Notes: generated by a model from the sequence alone, not told the origin. A stretch of 64,000 nucleotides of DNA from Erodium maritimum (GCA_963921825.1 OY997591.1:44661825-44725824), one strand, 5' to 3'. Shown: positions 22,400 to 33,970, counted from the first letter of the stretch. Made by a program: numbers and translations.

Positions 22400-25200
22400 A
22401 GCACGAAATGGACCTCAGAGTTGTGGCAACTGCTGTAGGATCCATGAGTCTTGCTTTGCCAAGAGGCCTTGTCTTAGTATTGTATAATGTATATTGCATA
22501 CCTACTTTTAGTAGGAATATTATATCTGTATCCGTGTTTGACAAGGAAGGATATAATGTTAATATTGGAAATGGAGTTTTCAACGTTCTATGCAATGATA
22601 TGTTTTATACCAGTACTGACATGGTTGGAGGATTGTACATATTAGATATGGGTAACAATGCCTCAAGTTCTATATATTCCGTTAATACCAAGAGGTCTAA
22701 ATCCAACGATTTAAACCTAACTCTGTTATGGTACTGTCATTTGGGTCGCATAAACAAGAAGCGCCTATCAGCACTTCAGAAGTGCGGGCTTTCAGGTTCA
22801 TTCGAATTCCATTCGATCGATAGGTGCAAGGTTTGTTTGATGGGCAAAATGACTAAAGTGCCCTTTATCGATCGCGATGAAAGGGCGGGTGAATTATTGG
22901 GGCTGATACACTCGAATGTGTGTAGACCAATAAGTTCACTTGCCAGGAGGGGTTTTAGCTACTTTATCACATTTACTGATGATTACAGTAAATATGGTTA
23001 TGTCTATTCGATGAGACATAAGTCTGAAGCTTTTGATAAATTCAAAGAGTTTAAGACTATAGTAGAAAACCAGCTCGACAAAGGTATTAAGGCACTTCGA
23101 TTGGATCGAGGTGGAAAATACTTGACCACAGAGTTATTAGATCATCTAAAAGAGAAAGGGATCCTTTTGGAATGGACTCCTCCTAGGTCACTGTAGTTGA
23201 AAGGTGTAGCCAAACGGAGAAATCGGACATTGTTAGACAATGGTCTGTTCCATGATTAGTTGGACTGATCTCCCAATCTCTTTTAGGGGTTTTGCTCTAA
23301 AGACGACCGCATTCATAGTGAATCGGGCTTCGACGAATGGTGTGGAAGGGACACCATTTTAAAAATGGTACGGGATGATGCCCGCTTTGTCCTTCCTAAA
23401 GATTTGTGGTTGCGAGGCTTATGTGAAACATTTGGTTTCGACTAAGCTCGAACCAAGATCTGAGATATGCACCTTCGTGTGGTATCCCAAAGCAACAAGG
23501 GGATACTATTTCTACAATCCCAGTGAGAACATGGTGTTCGTCGCTTGGGGTGGGGTCTTTATGGAAAAGAAGTTATGTTTCCAAAGACGTCATTGGGAGG
23601 ACTGTGCATCTCGAAGAAATTCAGGATGGTACAGATCTGTCTAAACCAATGGGCAACCCAGTAGAAAGGAGCCAGAGATTGTCGTAGAGTGAGAACCAAT
23701 TCCAGTTACAATTCCGGAAGGTCCAAGGCGATTTGAAAGGATCAATCTTCCACCTCCAAGATATGGTATCCGGAGGTGACAATGAAGTCATGGTGGATCA
23801 CGATGATCCAGCCACCTTTCAGGAAGTCGTGGATGGGCCCAACTCCGAGTTATGGCTGGGAGCCATGAGGGAGGAAATGCAATCCATGTCGGATAACCGA
23901 GTCTGGGAACCGGTTGATCCCATCAATGGTGTGAGGACCATAGGATGCAAATGGATCTTCAAGGTGAAGATGGACATGGACGGCAACCCTCTGACCTACA
24001 AAGCTCAACTGGTGGCGAAAGGTTATAGGCAGATCCAATGGATTGACTATGAGGAAACCTTCTCCTTAGTGGCTATGGTCAAAATCGATCCAAATTCTTC
24101 TTGACATAACTGTGTATCATAATTACGAGATATGGCAAGTGGATGTCAAAACCGCTTTCCTAAATGGAAATTTGACTGAGTACGTTTGTATGTCTCGGCC
24201 CAAAGGTTTTGACGATCCGAAGAATAAAGGAAAGATTTATAAGTTGTTGAAATCCATTTATGGATTGAAACGAACTTCTCGGAGTTGGATCCTTCGTTTT
24301 GATGAAGCTGTAATTGAATTTGGCTTAATCAAGAACGAGGATGAATCTTGCGTTTATAAGAAGGCTAGTGGGAGCAATATTACCTTTCTGGTTCTCATTG
24401 AAAACGACATCCCAATCTTGCACGAGACTAAAGCTTGGTTGAGGAAGTGTTTTTCAATAAAGGACTTAGGCGATGCTTCTCATATCTTTAGGATTAAGAT
24501 ATGTAGAGATCGCACCAAGAGGGTCTTGGATTTAAGTCAGGGAACCTATGTGAACAAGGCATTGAGTAGGTTCTTAATGCTCGATTCAAAGAAAGGACTC
24601 TTACCCACTAGTCATGGCATTCATCTCAGCAAGACTCAGTGTCCTAAGACACCTGATGAGCTGAAAAGGATGATGAGAATCCTATGCGCCTGGGGGCAGG
24701 ATCGATCATATATGCCATGACATGTATGAGACCAGACGTCTCGTAAGCCTTATGTTGTACCGGTAGACATCATTCTAACACGGGGGAAAGATGATGCTGA
24801 ACTAGTCGTCGAAGGATGAGTAGACGCTAGTTTTCCAAGACAAATCCAGATGACTTTAGAAGTCAATCAGGATATGTGTTTACGCTGAATGGCAGAGCTT
24901 TAGCTGGGAAAGCGTAAAGCAAGATACCATTGCCGAATCTACGACAGAGGCCAAGTACATGGATGCTGCAGAGGCAGCTAAGGAGGCTATGTGGATTTGG
25001 AAATTCATGGCAGGACTGGGTGTAATTAAAAACCCATCCAGTCCGGTGAATCCATTTTGCGACAACACAAGGGCCATTGCGCAAGCTAAAAGCCTAGATC
25101 GCATAACAAATCCAAACATGTACTGCGGCGTATCCACCTCATCAGATAAATACTGAACTGAGGTGAAGTGAAGATAACCGATATTACAACAGATGATAAC
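22400..25200 (+). pseudogene. Pol region of C
   Basis: Order typical of Ty1/Copia: GAG-pre-integrase (WYCHLGRINKKRLSALQKCG, then CKVCLMGKMTK), integrase core (ITFTDDYSKYGYVY, LRLDRGGKY), reverse transcriptase (WKWIFKVKMD-like, VDVKTAFLNGNL, YGLKRTSRSW) and RNase H (DAAEAAKEAMWIWKFMAGLG, FCDNTRAIAQAKS). Integrase before reverse transcriptase defines the Copia class. The region is broken in several places. Confidence 0.9.
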
Positions 25201-25292
25201 ATAGCCAACCCTTTGACTAAGGCAGTGTCACTGCCTGAACATGTTAGACATGTAAAGTCGATGGGGACATATTGGAGTTTAGATTGGAACTA

Positions 25293-25307
25293 GGGCAAGT
25301 GGGAGAT
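25293..25307 (+). other. Polypurine tract of C
   Basis: AGGGCAAGTGGGAGAT-type purine run directly before the 3' LTR start TGTTAGTC. Confidence 0.88.
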
Positions 25308-26994
25308 TGTTAGTCTTAGTGCCCGTAGTTCAATCCTAAATGTCCAAATGTATATATCATCGTTAGCAATAAAATTAAAGCGGCTTTATATTACTTATGT
25401 GTTGGAGTAATATATCGATGTGTGCTCTGATCTATGCCCACCATGCGAATAAAACCATAGATCGAGATAGATCACACTCGATGGGTCCCTAGTCAACAAA
25501 GCTTCACTAGAAGCGACTAGTATGAAAGATGGCTCTTTATGGCTTACGTTCTGTTAGTCATTGGAATGGGATTCCGGAGTCTGATCATAGATATCATGTG
25601 GGACATGATATTGGACGACCCGCCCTGAATATGTGCCATAGATTAAGTCATGAACATATTCAGTGTTGTAGCTTGTGATGTATCCTTAGACCAAGGAGTC
25701 TTTGTGATCGCTATGTAGTCAACAACTGAGTTTGACCTGAGCCTAACGTTGTCCGTAACAGGGCTTCCATAACGGCCAGGATTGGCTTGGGGACGGGCTA
25801 CATGAGTGACACGAAAGACGGCTAAGGGATTTATCCCTCATACTAAGGTATGGGAAAGATATCGGTTCTCGGCCACTTGATCGAGAGTGACTGGAAGAAT
25901 AGCATGGCCATGCACATGATACTGGGTATCATATCTTCAGTCATCTCACATATCAAGGAACGGTGATTGAGAATAATAAGGATGACGGCTCTATGCCTTA
26001 TCTCAATCAGGATATCGGAGATAAAAGGATAATGACAGGGACGACGGAAAGGTTAGAATCGACAGGGTCGATTCGTTATGTAGTGTCAGGCAATACTAAA
26101 GTCTCGTTAGTTGCCACTTAAATAGGATCAAGTAAAATGGGATTTTACGTTGATCTATTGACATGCATAAACCTAAGGGTCACACCGGAGGATGAAACTC
26201 ATTGACACATTTATGGAGAATGGCCAAAAGGGAGTTGTCTCGGGACATGACCAAAACTGGGTTTTGGGTCATGTGCCCATAAGTGAATAGGACTTTACGG
26301 ATCGAGACAAGGCTTGGAGTCTTGGGATTGATCGCGTCGGATAATGTTGGACATTTCTGGTATGGAAGGCATGGAGGCGATGAGTGAATCACGGGACCTC
26401 GTTGGAAATGGTCACGGGCCATGTTCCAAGAGGCCCATGAAAGGCCCATGCAACCAAGGCCCATGCAACTAATTAATCAAGTCTTGATTAATTAGTACTA
26501 AGTAAGCAAGACAAGGATTAAGGTGTTGGTGATTCACCACCTAACCCAATCTTGTCTTGCCATACTTTGTCCTATTTACACCTTACTTGACACCATACTT
26601 GTCCCATGCCTTTAGTTGGACAAGTATGGGTTTTGTTATGTTTAAGTCATCTTTTTTCAACATAACAAACACAAGACAAGAATAGGAAACACATTTTCTC
26701 TCCCTCTTCCATGGCCATTTCGGGTTTGGCTAGTTTCCTCCTCCATTTTGTGTTCTTGAGTCCTCAAAGAGAAGAACTATGTGGCTTTGATTCCCATGTG
26801 GATACGTAGGCGTCTTGGAGACTCAAGCCAATCATTCGTTAACCGGTGTTCTTGTTTTGGTAAGAACTAGTGCTGAATTTTTCTCTTGTGAATCCATTCT
26901 TTGTTAGTTGTTTCATGGTTCTAATTGTCTCTTGGTTTTCATTGATTTTCCGCTGCGAGTTGGTTCATCTCCAACCCTACCTCGAGACCCAACA
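25308..26994 (+). repeat. 3' LTR of C
   Basis: 1687 bp, the same length as the 5' LTR and nearly identical to it. Confidence 0.95.
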
Positions 26995-28737
26995 GGTGTA
27001 TCTTGGGAGACCATGAGTGCTTGTGGGGTTGTTGAGTCCGTGTTTTACGGTTGGTGTCTTGGGTGGCCATGAGTGCCCGTGGAGTGATGAACGTGTGTTA
27101 TTGCTGTTGTTGAACTTGTTTGTGGTTGTGATTGTGATTGTGGTTACCTGAGGTTGGGGACCCGCTTCATGAAACGGGGGTCCACGAGCACACGCGTCTG
27201 CATGTTTAGACGGGGTAAGGGGCCCGCCCGTCTAGAAAGGGGTCCTGGCCGCGCGTGTGTGGTTTGGGGTTGTGAGCATTCTTTGGCTGGCCTGACCGAG
27301 TTAGAGTCTCGGGAGGTTGCGAGCGTTCTTTGGCTGGCCTGACCGAGTTAGAGTCTCGGGGGGTTGCGAGCGTTCTTTGGCTGGCCTAACCGAGTTAGAG
27401 TCTCGGGAGGTTGCGAGCGTTCTTTGGCACTGAGCAGCTGGCAGGAATGCGATCCTTTGTGATCTTGTTTGGTGTTGCGTAGTATTTTCTGTCGTGTCTT
27501 TGGAGGAGGTCGTCAATGGTTGTGTCGGGTTTACATCACGAGTCCGAGTGTTGAGTCTGTTGAGGAAGGTAACTGTTGTGTGTCTTTTGAGTACTTGGGT
27601 TGGGGATAGTGTTCCCCGGTGTTGAGTTTGTTGTTGGTGGTACCTGCATTGTCTGCTAATTATGCCGTAGTCAGTCTGTTATCCGTGGTGGTGAGCGAAC
27701 GCTCACCCCTAGCTGCTTTTCCTACAGGTACCGTTCGCAGGCTGGACTAGGTGAGCTTCTGAAGCTTGAAGAGCTAGAAGCGGGATTCTGGGTTTATTTT
27801 TAAGTCTAGCAACGCATACCATGTTTTTGTCCACTTGTTGGGACTGATTTTGAGTTGTAAATATTATTTTGTTGAACAAATGGTGATTTTAAAGTGATCT
27901 ATAAAAAGGGTTTCAAAATGTTTTATTATTTTTAATGTTCGCGTCCCGAGTTTGGTTTACTGAAATTGGGGCGTGACAAAATGGTTCAGCGTTTGAATGC
28001 AAACAGGATGAAACCATATTAATTCCGAACAACATTACCACATGCGAGGGAACAAATCCTTTAGATTCATTAATTAACCATATTTATCCATCTTTGGTTT
28101 GTAGATATTCTGACTCCAAATACCTTGCTGAACGGGCTATACTTGTCACGCCCCAATTTCAGTAAAACCGAACTAGGGACGCGAACTTTTTAAAACTTAA
28201 AAACACTTGAAAACCTGTTTTCATTAAACACTTTAAAAGTACCATTTGTTCAACAAAATAATAATTACAGTTTAAAACACGTCCCAACACGTGGACAAAA
28301 GACGAGGTATCCGTCACTAGACTCAAAAGACAAGACCCGGACTCCGCTCCTAGCTCCACAAGCTTCGAGAGCTCACCTAGTCCGTCCCACGAACAATACC
28401 TGTAGGAAAAACAGCTAGGGGTGAGCGTTCACTCACCACTCACTCACTGACTACGACATAATTAGCAGACAAACAAGTAACACCAACAACAACTTAACAC
28501 CGGGGAACACCATCCCCAACCCAAGTACTCTAACTGAACAAACACCCACGGTGACTTTCCTCGAATGACTCGACACTTGACACGCAAGGTAGACCCGACA
28601 CAACGATCATGACCTCTTCCATGGACACAAAGGGAACTACGCAACACCAAACAACATCACAAGGGATCACACACCAAACAAGATCACAAAGGATCGCACA
28701 CCAAACAAGATCACAAAGGATCCCAAACCAGCTGCCA

Positions 28738-29345
28738 AGAATGCCCTCCCGGGACTCTAACCCGGTCAGGCCAACCCAAGAATGCTGCAACTTACCGGGA
28801 CTCTAACCCATAAGCCAGCCGGAAAATGCTGCAACTTACTGGGACTCTAACCCATAAGCCAGCTGGAAAATGCTGCAACTTACTGGGACTTTAACCCATA
28901 AGCCAGCCAAGGTATGCTCACAAACCTAAACCACACACGCGCGGCCAGGATCCCTTTATTGGCGGGCGGCCCCCCTACCCCGTCTGAACATGCAGACGCG
29001 TGTGCTCGTGGACCCCCGTTTCAGGAAGCGGGCCCCCAACCTCCGGTAACCACAATCACAATCACAATCACAAGCAAAATCAACAACCAGTAACAACACA
29101 TGTTCAGCACCCACAGGCACTCATGGCCACCAAGACACTAACCGTAAAACTCGGACTCAACAGCCCCACAGGCACTCACGGCCTCCCAAAACACACCGAC
29201 AGTAAGACACGGACTCAACAACCCCACGGGCACTCACGACCTCCCAAGACACCAACCATAAAACACGCTTGCAACTTACCGAGACTCTAACTCGTAAGCC
29301 AGCTAAAGAAAGCTTGCAACCCCCCGAGACTCTAACTCGGTAGGC
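28738..29345 (-). repeat. Tandem hairpin repeats in LTR D
   Basis: Copies with the conserved loop ACTCTAA near 28755, 28803, 28845, 28887, 29285 and 29331. Stems vary but mostly stay paired: CCGGG/CCCGG, CTTA-c-TGGG/CCCATAAG, CTTA-c-CGAG/CTCGTAAG, CCGAG/CTCGG. Between them (29030-29270) lies the other LTR repeat family, with GGCACTCATGGCC cores. Confidence 0.8.
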
Positions 29346-31108
29346 CAGCCAAAGACACCAACCTTAGTACACGACTCTCAAGCCACCCAAAACACCAATT
29401 TAAATACACGGGCTCTCATGGCCACCCAAAACACCAACAATTAACTACGGCTCTCATGGCCACCCAAGACACCAATTTAAATACACGGGCTCTCATGGCC
29501 ACCCAAAACACCAACAATTAACTGCGGGCTCTCATGGCCACCCAGACACCAATTTAAATACACGGGCTCTCAAGGCCACCCAAACTCAATCAATAAATAA
29601 TACGGGCTCTCAAGGCCACCCAAGACACCAAATAAGCAATCAACCTCCGGCTTAACCAAGCCTCCAACAGTCCTAATATCAACGGTTTCTCAAACAACCT
29701 CCGGGCATTGTCATATGCCTCCAGTACTCCTAATATCGATAAGTTCCCAATCAACATCCGGGCATGGTCATATGCCTCCAGTAAAACAATTATCGCTAAG
29801 TTCTCTACTCCTACGACACTACTAAGTGTCACATGCCTTTCCAATAATTACTAAGTTCCCGTAACATGCTTTTCTGATAAACGCTACAATCCCGTATCAT
29901 GCATTTCTAATATTCGATAAACCTACTTAACCCACGACACCCCGGTGTCACATGCAAATCTACTGTTAACTTTCCCTAGTCAGGGCCGAGATCCGGCTAC
30001 TTTTCCCTACCTCGTGCGTGTTCTCCCAAAAGCCAACCACGAGCTCCGGTGATGCTCTCAGTCACTCACCCAGCTTTCCCTTGCCCTGGTCCGTGGCACG
30101 ATCTAAAAGAACACAATTTAAGGGCACTTTTAAACTAGTACGAATAAACCGAAAACCATTAAACTCGAAGCCCAAACTTAACCCCGACAATGTCGATCAC
30201 TCCCAAACTTCCCAATTACTCGACATTGTCGATAAAGGACCCGTAAAGGCCCGATTCGCCCGACATGGCGAATCTGCCCGGGTTTTGTTAATTGCCTTCC
30301 GGGGCTCCAAAAGCCCCCGTTTTCGTTTCTACGGTCTTAGAATAATTCAAGGAACCCAACGCACTTGACGGAATCGAATTCCGACTTCTAAGTCAATTAA
30401 TTAACGTTTAAAGTTTCCAAAACCCGTTAATTACAACTTCTCCAATTTAATTCCAAATTTCGATTCGATTAAGGGTAAATGGTCCGGGGAACGTTTTAAA
30501 CCACCCGAACGATAAAACCCGACCACCCGAGCATGTGGGCCCCACCCAAACTACTTGGCCGAGACCCTAGGGTTTAAGGGGGGGCTCGGCCACCATGTGG
30601 TGGCTGGTACCAACTCCGGCCAGCCACCTCATGGCCGGCCGGCCACCACCCACGGTGGCCGGAGCTCCTCCCGAGCCTCCGGTCACCGGAAAACGTGAAA
30701 TTAAACCCCCAAACACCTCTAAAACAACTCCAACACCTCCCCAACCTCCACACAACCCTAAGTCATTCGTTTTAACAAAACCCTAGCTTTCCAAAATAAA
30801 CAAAACGAGAATCGGTTTGGGTATTACCGTAGAGGAGGATGAGGGGAACGGGATTGCTCTTTGCTTGAAGACGATCCAAGGGCTTGATTCTCCTCCAAAC
30901 CCTAACCCTTTCACCTTCTCTCTTCTTCTCCTTCTCCTTCTCTCTCTAACTCTCTTCTTCCTTTTTCTAATTTAATAAACTAACAACAAAACCTAACTTT
31001 TCCTCCTTTAAAACCTTATACTCGGCCACACCTTACAACCACACACTTTCCCCCCAAAACTAACACCACCATATACTTGACAAGTGTTAAGGTGGGTCCC
31101 ACACCTTT

Positions 31109-31135
31109 TGGAAAATATCTAGTTGATATTTTCCA
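31109..31135. promoter_or_regulatory. Perfect 11-bp ATATC palindrome in LTR D
   Basis: TGGAAAATATC (31109-31119), loop TAGTT, GATATTTTCCA (31125-31135). Counterparts lie in A and B. Confidence 0.55.
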
Positions 31136-31300
31136 GTCAGTTTTGCGAAAAACGGACGTTTCGGGCCCCGAACGGGCACTTTTCCCAAGAAATTACGAAA
31201 CTTGGCGGGCTACAAGGAAACGGCTCAACTAAGACCGCTGCGATGACGGCTAAGCTTTTTGGATCCCAAACGGTCCTCGAATGGACCAAAACGTCGCTCG

Positions 31301-31326
31301 GTTGACTTTTCCAGCGAAAAGTCAAC
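31301..31326. promoter_or_regulatory. W-box palindrome in LTR D
   Basis: GTTGACTTTTC (31301-31311), CAGC, GAAAAGTCAAC (31316-31326): perfect 11-bp arms with TTGAC cores. Confidence 0.5.
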
Positions 31327-32508
31327 ATTTCCCAAATTGATCAGAAAGTTGCCCTGAGTCCCCCGGAACTCACTTTGGTCAATAACGGGGTCAAATTAAG
31401 TCCGGTATGACACTCGTGGTCATTTTAGGTTCACTTAACTGTCAGTCTTAAATTTTTTAAATTTTTCCTGTTTTTCGCAGGTTTGATTGGCGTTGACCAG
31501 GAGTGGTTATTACAATACTAACACCCAGGAATGATATGGTCCAGCATGTGAATGACACCATATTAGAAAAAATTCCAGGGAAAGCAACAACGTATTTAAG
31601 TGCAGATACAGTATGCAAGGGTAGTGCAAGGGCTGAAGAAGAAGATCTGTTGTATCCAACCGAATTCCTAAACAGTCTACACTTTCCAAGCATTCCACCT
31701 CATCAACTTCATTTGTAGATTGGTTGCCCAGTTATGGTACTACAAAACCTAAATCAAACAGAAGGATTATGCAATGGTACAAGAATTGTCATAACAGTAC
31801 TAGGTAAATGGTCAATACGTGGTGACATTTTGACAGGAAAGCATCAAGGACGAACTGTTACAATTCCACGAATTGTAATGTCTCCAAATGATAACAAATG
31901 GCCTTTTAAACTGAAGCGAAGACAATTACCTATACTACCCTGTTATGAAATGACCATTAACAAAAGTCAGGGTCAATCTCTTAATGCGGTCGGATTGTAC
32001 TTACCAAAACAGGTATAAAATAGCCTTATCTATTGCTTGTTTTTTTATTTATCCTTACAATTTTATTGTTGTATAGGTATTTACTCATGGCCAATTATAC
32101 GTTGCGGTTTCAAGAGTGACGTCACCGGAAGGCTTAGTCATTGTTAATGCTGATGAAGAATTTGAAAATAAAAAGTTTATCACAAATGTTGTCTACCATG
32201 AGGTTCTAACAACAACAACTATGTAACATGCTAAACTCAAGACCATGGTAAGTAGTTCTAATTTAGATTATTACAACATTATTTTCTATCACAATCTAAC
32301 TTTATTTTAAATAGCATGTTAATGACAATTATACTTATTTGCAAACAGGTATACAATTGCAGATGAACAACTGACAAGACTTCATATGCATCTCTCACTA
32401 CAACAAGTTGTAACACAACAATCAATTTATTTTATAGTGTGAAATAATTCAAAGTTTTTTTAATTATTGTTATTTATTTAATGATAAAACCAACAGTTAA
32501 TAGGCCCT

Positions 32509-32540
32509 GCACCGCGCGTTAGCGCGGTGCTCCAACCTAG
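32509..32540 (+). other. Helitron 3' terminus: hairpin and CTAG
   Basis: GCACCGCGC (32509-32517), loop GTTA, GCGCGGTGC (32522-32530): a perfect 9-bp GC-rich stem, then TCCAAC and CTAG ending at 32540, followed by T. This is the diagnostic end of Helitrons (hairpin some 10 bp before CTRR, insertion before T), where rolling-circle strand transfer stops. Confidence 0.95.
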
Positions 32541-32608
32541 TATTCATAATAAAAAATATTTTTTCCACAGATAAACTAATCATAGACTAATTAGAGTTAG
32601 GAAATCCA

Positions 32609-32635
32609 TATAATAATAATAATATAATAATAATA

Positions 32636-32705
<70 letters not shown>
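32609..32705. repeat. (TAA)n microsatellite
   Basis: About 97 bp of TAA/ATA triplets with a few interruptions on the left side and a long uninterrupted run on the right. Confidence 0.97.
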
Positions 32706-33640
32706 CTAAAGTTGGGAAGTAAAGAAAATGAAAATTTGAGGAGACCATAACTTACAAACTATAAGAGAAATAATTCTTAATAAAATAAAAATAAAATAAT
32801 TAACTAACAAACGGTTAATTCCAATTAACTTCACATCAATCTTAGGATAGAAATAAGTGTTCTGAAATGGTAATAATCCATAGTGTCACGTCGTTGTTCT
32901 CAATATTTACAATCTTTTTTTAAAAGTTTAAAAAATAAAAATATTATTACAATTATAAATATGTTTTACAAAAAAATTAAAAAAATTAATGACTTGTATT
33001 ACAATAACTTATATTATTTGTTTTCGTTTTAAATTTGATTGAATGAAACACAAAAGTGTTTTGATACAAAAAAAATGATTACAAAAGTGTTAAGATATAT
33101 TTTCATTGGACATGGGAAAACATTTGAGATTTATATCTATATTTTTGTTTTCTTTAACAATTTTATTTCTATATTTTTTATATATTTTTTAGAACAAAGG
33201 AGTAATTATATTAATTTATGTTTCCACCACATCTGAGTGTATCAGGAATAAATCTATGATCACGACGAACAAACAAAGAACTCAAGTGTTCGTTATTCTC
33301 TTCATAATATAACGTCTAAAACGGTCTTTGAAAAAGTAATTGAAAACAATACAGCTTATGAATCTTAATCTATGGATGATCTGACGAGACTGATTGCGAA
33401 ATTGATGAAGACTTCTCAAGGTGTGGTCATATCATCGCTCAGTCCCCTGAACCTGTAGAGGACTCATATAGTCTGGTTGAAAATCGAGCTTGACTTCATC
33501 GTTAACAGAGAGATTAGTAGGATAACGACGATGGTAGATGTGAATCAGGGATTCCTCTCGGTAAAAATCCATGACTCCTTGGAAAAAAAGCCTTAAAACG
33601 TCGCTCATTGATCATGAACCTTGCAAAAAAGAACAAAACA
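32706..33640. other. AT-rich spacer, nothing recognised
   Basis: Mostly A/T runs to ~33220, then low-complexity sequence of mixed composition without a convincing frame on either strand. Confidence 0.6.
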
Positions 33641-33649
33641 GATAAAGTA

Positions 33650-33970
33650 AACGAGAACCAATCGATCGGAAACCGAGGAGGAGGCCGAAGGGGCGGAGAC
33701 ACTGACGCCGACTTTAGAGGCGGTAGGTGCTGAGCAAGGGGCAGCGGACCTGGTGGCTTCCCCTTAGGACCTACGAAGGGGATCGGGACGGTGGGGGCGA
33801 TGATCGAGAATGGGAGGATGTCTGTGACGTAATCGATGTGGTGGATGCGGGCGGAGGAGTGGAGAGTGAGGGCTGGGGGATAAAGTGGGCCATTGCGGAG
33901 GAGAGGGACCGGACCTTGGCCAGGAGTAACGGCGACTCGGCGCCTGTGCTTTCGGTTCAGAAACCCTAGC
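33650..33970 (-). other. GC-rich block, possible old first exon (unrecognised)
   Basis: A sharp GC-rich island in AT-rich surroundings. On the minus strand it begins with a CTAGGGTTT-type 5'-UTR motif (near 33960-33968) common in plant genes, followed by an open stretch with YVTDILPFSIIAPTVPIPF and VGPKGKPPGPLPLAQHLPP. No family was recognised. It could be a first exon or gene-fragment relic; it could also be part of an unrecognised transposon. Confidence 0.3.

Larger units (their letters stand above)
18536..26994 (+). mobile_element. Ty1/Copia element C, young but broken
   Basis: An 8459-bp element with complete structure: 5' LTR (18536-20222), primer binding site (20224-20235), leader, gag (21779-22300), pol (22400-25200), polypurine tract (25293-25307) and 3' LTR (25308-26994). 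Perfect 5-bp duplication GGTGT (18531-18535 and 26995-26999). Both LTRs are 1687 bp, and I find only about three differences between them, so insertion is very recent (under ~0.2 million years at 1.3e-8). The coding frames nevertheless carry several breaks, so this copy probably moved with proteins from a relative. The ~1.7 kb LTRs would fit an Angela-like (Tork clade) lineage, but I do not assign it firmly. It sits in the 3' LTR of B. Confidence 0.95.
9346..27978 (+). mobile_element. Ty3 chromovirus B, non-autonomous fossil with nested elements
   Basis: A plus-strand relative of element A. Parts: 5' LTR (from within, to 11659), primer binding site (11663-11674), repeat-bearing leader, gag (13012-14120), polypurine tract (16188-16202) and 3' LTR (16203-27978). 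No reverse transcriptase or integrase domain is seen, so it is a non-autonomous, gag-bearing copy, and broken. Its gag hosts a solo Copia LTR and its 3' LTR hosts Copia element C. The two LTRs differ by about 1 % where I compared them (9360-10030 against 17284-17950), suggesting an age under half a million years. No TSD was found at its outer end. Confidence 0.9.
16203..27978 (+). repeat. 3' LTR of element B, split by Copia element C
   Basis: Starts TGTAATAACC and ends GGGGCGTGACA. Without C (18536-26994) and one copy of its 5-bp duplication it is about 3.3 kb. The right part (27000-27978) carries three 47-bp hairpin units and the U5-like end. To the right lies Helitron helicase sequence. Confidence 0.92.
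28144..31514 (-). mobile_element. Solo LTR D of a Ty3 chromovirus
   Basis: A 3371-bp LTR in the same orientation as A (TGTCACGCCCC...GGTTATTACA on the plus strand), flanked by the perfect duplication ATACT (28139-28143 and 31515-31519). There is no internal region. It is diverged from both A and B in repeats and indels, so it represents a third insertion and perhaps a subfamily. It lies in the helicase coding sequence of the Helitron. Confidence 0.95.
27979..32226 (+). pseudogene. Helitron PIF1-like helicase, broken
   Basis: The first stretch (27982-28143) reads GSAFECKQDETILIPNNI and then SLINHIYPSLVCRYSD, KYLAERAIL. After solo LTR D it resumes at 31517 with TPRNDMVQHVND, YLSADTVCKGSA, LLYPTEFLNSL, NLNQTEGLCNGTRI, the motif V-like MTINKSQGQSL and, after a 64-nt intron (32013-32076, GT...AG), FTHGQLYVAVSRV (motif VI). 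It ends at TAA 32224-32226. A TAG (31716-31718) stands where relatives have a sense codon, in the context HLHL-stop-IGCPVMVLQNLNQ. The protein would unwind DNA during rolling-circle transposition. About 90 residues expected between the EALD-like scrap at 399 and the GSAFEC stretch are not seen on either side of the A/B cluster. Confidence 0.9.
27979..32540 (+). mobile_element. Helitron, 3' part, with solo LTR D inside
   Basis: A plus-strand rolling-circle transposon identified by its PIF1-type helicase (27979-32226, interrupted by D) and its 3' terminus: a 9-bp perfect hairpin followed by CTAG (32509-32540), with T as the next base. The 5' end, Rep nuclease and upstream helicase motifs are not in the window; a possible helicase scrap lies at 377-444, left of the LTR cluster. 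The autonomous family type is shown by the helicase, but this copy is dead: LTR elements split it and there is an internal stop. Confidence 0.9.

Noticed and set aside
14134-27000. Reading the solo LTR at 14134 and element C as parts of one Copia insertion
   Set aside because: They are in opposite orientation and have different duplications (CAGGT and GGTGT), so they are separate events.
30018-30368. 116-codon plus-strand frame in LTR D
   Set aside because: Lies inside a solo LTR, antisense to it; homologous positions in A and B are not open.
32609-32705. Possible CRISPR-like or satellite array
   Set aside because: Simple TAA microsatellite without spacers.
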